NCBI RefSeq assembly: GCF_003570715.1
Contig: NZ_QXXQ01000013.1
Coordinates: 52,431 to 116,430 of the forward strand
Origin: Gemmobacter lutimaris
Lineage (GTDB): Bacteria > Pseudomonadota > Alphaproteobacteria > Rhodobacterales > Rhodobacteraceae
Direction: 5' to 3'
Length of the DNA stretch: 64,000 nucleotides
Below, piece after piece: positions 59,931 to 64,000 of the stretch (position 1 is its first letter; the number at the start of each line of letters is the position of its first letter). The position numbers and the translations under genes were made by a program. The notes under the pieces are model-generated. The model saw only the letters and a list, made by a program, of their open reading frames with translations, did not search any database and was not told the origin of the DNA.

Positions 59931-60172
59931 GCGTCACCCGAGCCTGGGCCTGGCTGATCGCCCTCACCGCCACCTCCACCGCCGTTGCCGCGATCGGCCT
60001 TTCCGGGCGCTGGCTGGCACTGGTGGTGCTTGCGCTTGCCTGGGCCAAGGCGGAACTGATCCTGAACCGCTATCTGCATCTTGCGCAGGCCCCGAACATC
60101 GCGCGGGGATTCGCACTGGGGCTTGCGCTGTTCATGCTGGCCCTGACCAGCCTCGCGGTTGCGATTCCCTGA
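59927..60172 (+). CDS. norF: NorF, small membrane accessory protein of NOR
   Basis: An 81-residue protein with two to three helices (WAWLIALTATSTAVAAIGLSGRWLALVVLALAWAKAELILN; GFALGLALFMLALTSLAVAI). It resembles small subunit IV-like NorF proteins. It is the last gene of norCBQDEF, converging on the nnrR-type gene 5 bases away. Confidence 0.85.
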   Translation: MSVTRAWAWLIALTATSTAVAAIGLSGRWLALVVLALAWAKAELILNRYLHLAQAPNIARGFALGLALFMLALTSLAVAIP

Positions 60173-60177
60173 CGGGA

Positions 60178-60876
60178 TCAGCGCGCCCAGGCCATTGCGG
60201 GGTCTTCCTCGGTATAGTTGCGCAGCGTTTCCAGATCCTCGATCCGGGCAATATTCTGCCGGATGGTGACGCCCTGTTCCTTCAGCCGCGCAAAGGCTCG
60301 GCTCAGGCTTTCCGGTTTCATCCCAAGCCGCCCGGCGATCAGCACCTTGTCATAGGGCAGCGTCACCTCGCAGGCGCCAGCCGGGCAGGGCGCAAGCTCC
60401 AGCAGGAATTCTGCCACCCGCTGCGCGCCGGTCCGGGCCTTGAGCTGTTCGACCTGCGCCACAAGGCTGTGCAGATGGGTAAAGGTCGCCGACAGGATCG
60501 AGATAGCGACTTCCGGGTTGTTACGGATCTGGCGCAGAAAGCTGTCGGCCTCAATGCGGATCAGCGTGCAGTCGGTGACCGCCTCAGCCGCGACCGGATA
60601 GGTGTCGCTGCGAAAGGCCACCGCCTCGCCGAAGGATTCGCCATTGGTGAACACGCCCACCACCGCCTCGGCGCCATTTGGCGCGATGCGGTAAAGCTTG
60701 ATCCAGCCTTCGGCCACAATATAGATCGCGCTGGCGCGTTCGCCTTGCAGGAAGATCGTGCCGCCGCGCGGGAACTGGCGTATCCGTGCTTCCTCCAGCA
60801 CCGATTGCACGACAGGTTCGGGCGCCGAGGCGAGCAGGATCGAGGCTTTGGCAAGCGCGACATGTTCGGATTTCAT
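60178..60876 (-). CDS. nnrR: NnrR-type Crp/Fnr-family NO-responsive regulator
   Basis: A 232-residue Crp/Fnr protein. The sensory beta-barrel (EARIRQFPRGGTIFLQGERASAIYIVAEGWIKLYRI) covers about residues 28-65, the dimer helix follows, and the helix-turn-helix is YDKVLIAGRLGMKPESLSRAFARLKEQGV (about 178-207), whose E-x-x-SR fits TTGA-type half sites. It has no N-terminal Fe-S cysteine cluster, so it is not FNR itself and is more like NNR/DNR. It likely binds the boxes at nir, nor and nos. The chosen start at 60876 begins MKSEHVALAKAS; upstream codons are not protein-like. Confidence 0.88.
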   Translation of the reverse strand: MKSEHVALAKASILLASAPEPVVQSVLEEARIRQFPRGGTIFLQGERASAIYIVAEGWIKLYRIAPNGAEAVVGVFTNGESFGEAVAFRSDTYPVAAEAVTDCTLIRIEADSFLRQIRNNPEVAISILSATFTHLHSLVAQVEQLKARTGAQRVAEFLLELAPCPAGACEVTLPYDKVLIAGRLGMKPESLSRAFARLKEQGVTIRQNIARIEDLETLRNYTEEDPAMAWAR

Positions 60877-61092
60877 GGGGTATCCTTCGGCAGGGCGGGC
60901 CGCTCCGCCCGCTGTGCCGGACCTTACCGGCTTCGCCCGCGCGAAACCACCCGCCGCAGGCCTAAAACGAACACTTGCCGCAGGAAAGACGATCAGGCAC
61001 CACCTGACCAATTTCCTGAAAGATTCAGATGCCGAACTGTGTCGAGGCCGTGCCGGAGCACCGCGGCAGGAGCTTTCTCCGCGCGCGATGCA

Positions 61093-61992
61093 CTATTCGA
61101 TGGCAGAGACCAGCGCGGGGATCTGCCGCTCGAAGAAATCCGAGAAGGTCGCGATCCGGGGCGGCAGCTTCTGGTAGGGCGGATAGAACAGGGTGAGCCA
61201 CAGTTGCGGCGGCTGCCAGTCCGGCAGGATCGGCACCAGCCGTCCAGTCCGCAACTGTTCGGCCACGATGAAGACCGGCAACAGCGCCACCCCGGCCCCA
61301 TCGGCGGCCAGATGCGCCAGAACCTCGCCGTTATTGGCGCTGACTGCCCGTCCGGCAGACAGGGTGACGCTGACGCCGCCATTGGCCAGCACCCAGCTTT
61401 CCCGGCGGCTTTCGCCGCTGTAGCCCAAGCAGGCATCGGCGGGCAGGTCATTCGGATGCCGGGCCGCGACCCAGGGACTGCCCGGCGCTGCCACCAGCAG
61501 GCGGCGGATTTCGCAGATCTTGCGCCAGATGGTGAACTTGTCCGAGGGCGGTCCGGAAATGCGGATCGCCAGGTCATAATTTTCCTCCACCATGTCCAGA
61601 AGCTGATCGTTCAGTGCGATCTCGACGTCAATCCGGGGATAGAGGTCGCGAAAGCCACACAGGATCTGCGGCAGCACCCGCTGGCCAAGCGACATCGGCG
61701 CATTGATCCGCAACCGGCCCTCGTCAGCCTTGCGGGCGTTGCGCAGATCGGCGCGCGCTTCGTCCAGCGCCCGGATTGCCGGGGCGATGCGCGCGGCAAA
61801 GACCGCGCCATCCGTGGTGAGCGAGACCTGCCGGGTGGTCCGCACGAAAAGCTGGGCGCCTACCTGATCCTCCAGCGCCGCGATGGTGCGGGTGACCGAG
61901 GCCGGTGTGGTGTCCATCTCGCGTGCAACCTGGGCGAAGCTGCGCTTTTCGGTGGCCAGCAGGAAGGTGCGAAGCGCCTTGAGGTCGTTCAT
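61093..61992 (-). CDS. LysR-family transcriptional regulator
   Basis: A 299-residue regulator with N-terminal winged helix (NDLKALRTFLLATEKRSFAQVAREMDTTPASVTRTIAALEDQVGAQLFVRTTRQVSLTTDG) and a C-terminal effector domain (RLRINAPMSLGQRVLPQILCGFRDLYPRIDVEIALNDQLLDMVEENYDLAIRISG). It is divergent from the dioxygenase-esterase genes and probably controls them. A palindrome lies 8 bases from its ATG. Confidence 0.9.
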   Translation of the reverse strand: MNDLKALRTFLLATEKRSFAQVAREMDTTPASVTRTIAALEDQVGAQLFVRTTRQVSLTTDGAVFAARIAPAIRALDEARADLRNARKADEGRLRINAPMSLGQRVLPQILCGFRDLYPRIDVEIALNDQLLDMVEENYDLAIRISGPPSDKFTIWRKICEIRRLLVAAPGSPWVAARHPNDLPADACLGYSGESRRESWVLANGGVSVTLSAGRAVSANNGEVLAHLAADGAGVALLPVFIVAEQLRTGRLVPILPDWQPPQLWLTLFYPPYQKLPPRIATFSDFFERQIPALVSAIE

Positions 61993-61999
61993 GCTGATT

Positions 62000-62016
62000 A
62001 TTACGTCCAGTGTAAT
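62000..62016. promoter_or_regulatory. LysR-type operator candidate
   Basis: ATTAC-GTCCAGT-GTAAT is an inverted repeat with a 7-base centre, in the form T-N11-A. It lies just upstream of the lysR start and 100 bases upstream of the dioxygenase, in the divergent promoter region. Confidence 0.6.
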
Positions 62017-62115
62017 GCTATCGCAAGTTTTGCGGCAATTCTATGAAACTATCAGGCGGGTTATCTAGAGGGCAATCCAGTCGTGTCGCGGCAAGACCGC
62101 AGAAAGGCAGAAACC

Positions 62116-63048
62116 ATGCTGAATCAGATCAAGGGCCTGCATCACGTCACCTCGATGGCGGCGGATGCCCGGCAGAACAACCACTTCTTTACCGGGACTC
62201 TGGGCCTGCGCCGGGTGAAGAAGACCGTGAACTTCGACGAACCCAGCGTCTATCACCTGTATTATGGCGACGAGGCGGGCACTCCCGGCACGGTGATGAC
62301 CTATTTCCCCTTCCCGCAGATCATGCGGGGCCGCCCCGGCGTGGGCGAGGTGGGGGAAACCCGGTTCTCGGTGCCGAAGGGGGCGCTTGGGTTCTGGAAA
62401 GACCATTTCGCTGCTGCCGGTGTTGCCGGTCTGGAAGAGGGTTCGGCCTTCGGTGCGGGTTGGCTCCGGTTCCGGGGGCCGGATGGCGATGGCTTCTCGC
62501 TGGTCGAGACGGAGGGCGACAGCCGCGCCGCCTGGACGGGTGGCGGCATTTCTGAAGCAGCGGGGATCCGTGGCTTCTCGGGGGCCAGCCTGCGACTGAA
62601 TGATACTGCTGCCACGGCCGAGCTTCTGGGCTTCATGGGCTATGAAAAAGCGGGGGTGGAGGGCAATGTCACCCGCTTCATCCTGCCCGGTGGCAATGGC
62701 GCCGATACCATCGACCTTGAGGCCCTGTCGGGCACGCCGTTTGCCCGGCAAGGTGCCGGATCGGTGCATCACATCGCTTTCGCGGTGCCGGACCGGGCCG
62801 CGCAGCTTGAGGTGCGCAAGGCGCTGATGGATACCGGCTATCAGGTTACGCCGGTGATCGACCGCGATTATTTCTGGGCGATCTACTTCCGCACGCCCGG
62901 CGGGGTGTTGTTTGAAATCGCGACCAATGAGCCCGGTTTTGACCGCGATGAAGATGCCGCGCATCTGGGCGAGGCGCTGAAACTGCCGAGCCGCTACGAA
63001 CAGTATCGCGACCGCATCGAGGCGCATCTTGAGCCGCTGGAGGCATGA
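62116..63048 (+). CDS. Ring-cleaving dioxygenase, MhqO-like VOC-family protein
   Basis: A 310-residue protein of two vicinal-oxygen-chelate repeats (begins MLNQIKGLHHVTSMAADARQNNHFFTGTLGLRRVKKTVNFDEPSVYHLYYGDEAG). Metal-site residues are His9-His10 in GLHHVTS and VHHIAFAVPD later, with an E in GVLFEIAT. The pair with the following esterase resembles the MhqO-MhqD cluster linked to hydroquinone/quinone detoxification. The start at 62116 is the usual MhqO start; an in-frame opening at 62083 is less likely. Confidence 0.85.
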   Translation: MLNQIKGLHHVTSMAADARQNNHFFTGTLGLRRVKKTVNFDEPSVYHLYYGDEAGTPGTVMTYFPFPQIMRGRPGVGEVGETRFSVPKGALGFWKDHFAAAGVAGLEEGSAFGAGWLRFRGPDGDGFSLVETEGDSRAAWTGGGISEAAGIRGFSGASLRLNDTAATAELLGFMGYEKAGVEGNVTRFILPGGNGADTIDLEALSGTPFARQGAGSVHHIAFAVPDRAAQLEVRKALMDTGYQVTPVIDRDYFWAIYFRTPGGVLFEIATNEPGFDRDEDAAHLGEALKLPSRYEQYRDRIEAHLEPLEA

Positions 63049-63057
63049 CGCCCCACC

Positions 63058-63080
63058 GCCCCGGCCATCATGGCCGGGGC
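63058..63080 (+). terminator. Perfect hairpin between dioxygenase and esterase
   Basis: GCCCCGGCCAT and ATGGCCGGGGC are perfect 11-base arms around a single C (63058-63080). With no T-tract, it may be a partial terminator or message stabiliser between the two genes. Confidence 0.6.
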
Positions 63081-63104
63081 CGCTTTCCGCCGAGGAGTCC
63101 TGAT

Positions 63105-63713
63105 ATGAGCTATCACAGTTTCCGTGCCGCTGCCGGGGCGGACCAGCCGGTTGTCCTTGCGCTGCACGGCACCGGGGGAGATGAGTTCCAGTTTGTCGAG
63201 CTGATCCGGCAAATGATGCCGGGGGCGGGGATCGTCGCGCCGCGCGGCGACGTGTCGGAATATGGCGCCAACCGCTTTTTCCGGCGCACGGGCGAAGGGG
63301 TCTATGACATGGCCGATCTCGCCCATCGCACCGATGCCCTGCTGGCCTTCGTGACCGAGGTGCGGGCCGAGGCGCCATCGCGCCCGCTTCTGGCCTTCGG
63401 CTATTCCAACGGGGCGAATATCCTTGCCGCCATGCTGTTCCGCCAGCCGGGCCTGTTCGACCGGGCGGCGTTGCTGCATCCGCTGATCCCCTGGAGACCT
63501 GCACCGCAGCCCGGTTTGCAGGGGCTGCCGATCCTTGTCACCGCCGGTCGCAGCGATCCGATCTGTCCGCTGCCGCAATCGCTTGCCCTGATTGACTGGT
63601 TCAAGGCGCAGGATGCAGCGGTTGAAAGCCTGATCGAACCCGGCGGGCATGAGATCCGGCCGCCGGAGCTTGCTGCCCTGCGTCGGTTTCTGACCGTGGC
63701 ACCGGCGGCCTGA
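63105..63713 (+). CDS. MhqD-like alpha/beta-hydrolase (carboxylesterase)
   Basis: A 202-residue alpha/beta-hydrolase with oxyanion motif LHGTGGDEF (near residue 20), nucleophile elbow GYSNGAN (near 100), catalytic Asp in ITAGRSDPICP-type segment (near 150) and His in EPGGHEIRP (near 183). It resembles phospholipase/carboxylesterase MhqD paired with MhqO. GAGGAG precedes the ATG. It lies 56 bases after the dioxygenase. Confidence 0.87.
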   Translation: MSYHSFRAAAGADQPVVLALHGTGGDEFQFVELIRQMMPGAGIVAPRGDVSEYGANRFFRRTGEGVYDMADLAHRTDALLAFVTEVRAEAPSRPLLAFGYSNGANILAAMLFRQPGLFDRAALLHPLIPWRPAPQPGLQGLPILVTAGRSDPICPLPQSLALIDWFKAQDAAVESLIEPGGHEIRPPELAALRRFLTVAPAA

Positions 63714-63734
63714 GCCGCCGGTCTGTCTGTCGGG

Positions 63735-64000
63735 TCATTGCGGCAGGCAGATGGCCGCTGCGAGGATCACGAGGAACAGCAGCACCGTCTCGGCCAGAAG
63801 CATCAGCGCGGCGGTGATGCCGACCGACATCAGACCACGCAGATCGGTGCGCAGGCCGACGGCGCCAATTGCCATCAGCAGGCAGGCGCGCACCACCGGC
63901 TCCAGCAGGTCGCGCAAGGCCATGGGAACGAGGCCGAAAGAATTGGCCCCGGCGAGCAGCAGAAAGCCCAGCACGAAGCCCGGCACCAGCGGCGGCCGTG
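63735..64000 (-). CDS. YeiH/UPF0324 membrane protein, C-terminal part only
   Basis: The last 87 or so residues of a second TauZ/YeiH-family protein (RPPLVPGFVLGFLLLAGANSFGLVP...LLMAIGAVGLRTDLRGLMSVG). It parallels ARPPLLPGFVLGFVALAALNSMGLIP of tauZ at 23856. The gene enters from beyond the window end on the minus strand. It is converging on the esterase and is a paralogue of the putative sulfate exporter. Confidence 0.8.
   Translation of the reverse strand, partial: RPPLVPGFVLGFLLLAGANSFGLVPMALRDLLEPVVRACLLMAIGAVGLRTDLRGLMSVGITAALMLLAETVLLFLVILAAAICLPQ

Overview
This 64 kb window comes from a GC-rich alphaproteobacterium, most likely of the Rhodobacterales (Paracoccus/Rhodobacter relatives). 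The reasons are a cd1-type nir cluster with a nirI/nirX arm, a nosCRZDFY order, nasTS-controlled nitrate assimilation, a tauR-tauKLMXY-xsc-tauZ-pta cluster like that of Rhodobacter sphaeroides, and a repABC replication/partition module. A complete repABC locus between metabolic clusters indicates a plasmid or chromid rather than the main chromosome. I see no rRNA or tRNA genes, insertion sequences or CRISPR arrays.

Layout. 1-7122: nos genes for N2O reduction (nosC, R, Z, D, F and a truncated nosY), all on the minus strand, with two FNR/NnrR-type boxes. 7450-16728: nasTS, an ANTAR-type attenuator leader, then cobA-nasA-nasB-nasG-nasC for assimilatory nitrate and nitrite reduction. 16757-22047: a possible gene remnant, an AcoR-like regulator with a degraded AAA+ domain, a flavin monooxygenase with an N-terminal NTF2-like domain, and a zinc alcohol dehydrogenase. 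22123-33136: taurine dissimilation, with TRAP transporter, taurine dehydrogenase, Xsc, Pta, two candidate sulfite/sulfate exporters and TauR with two operator copies.

33137-37143: repABC with a candidate antisense RNA, a repC leader hairpin and two parS-like palindromes, one of which contains the repC stop codon. 37470-40774: two small membrane proteins (one of the DUF5058 type), an M20 amidohydrolase and a divergent MarR regulator. 41140-50528: a DUF1127 protein, a small membrane protein and nirN-J-H-G-DL-F-C-E-S. 50670-54714: nirI, nnrS and nirX, divergent from nirS. 54810-60172: norCBQDEF. 60178-60876: an nnrR-type regulator. 60877-64000: a LysR regulator, a ring-cleaving dioxygenase, an esterase and the end of a second YeiH/TauZ-family membrane protein.

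How it works together. The window encodes nitrite to N2 in full (NirS, NorCB, NosZ plus maturation), while respiratory nitrate reductase is absent from it. nirS/nirI and norC share an identical 18-bp NNR-box core, and nosC and nosR have related boxes, so one Crp/Fnr regulator (probably the NnrR-type gene here) can co-ordinate all three steps. NirE and CobA are separate uroporphyrinogen methyltransferases, one for heme d1 and one for the siroheme of NasB. Translation is tightly packed: most genes in the nos, nas, nir and nor operons overlap by 1 or 4 bases.
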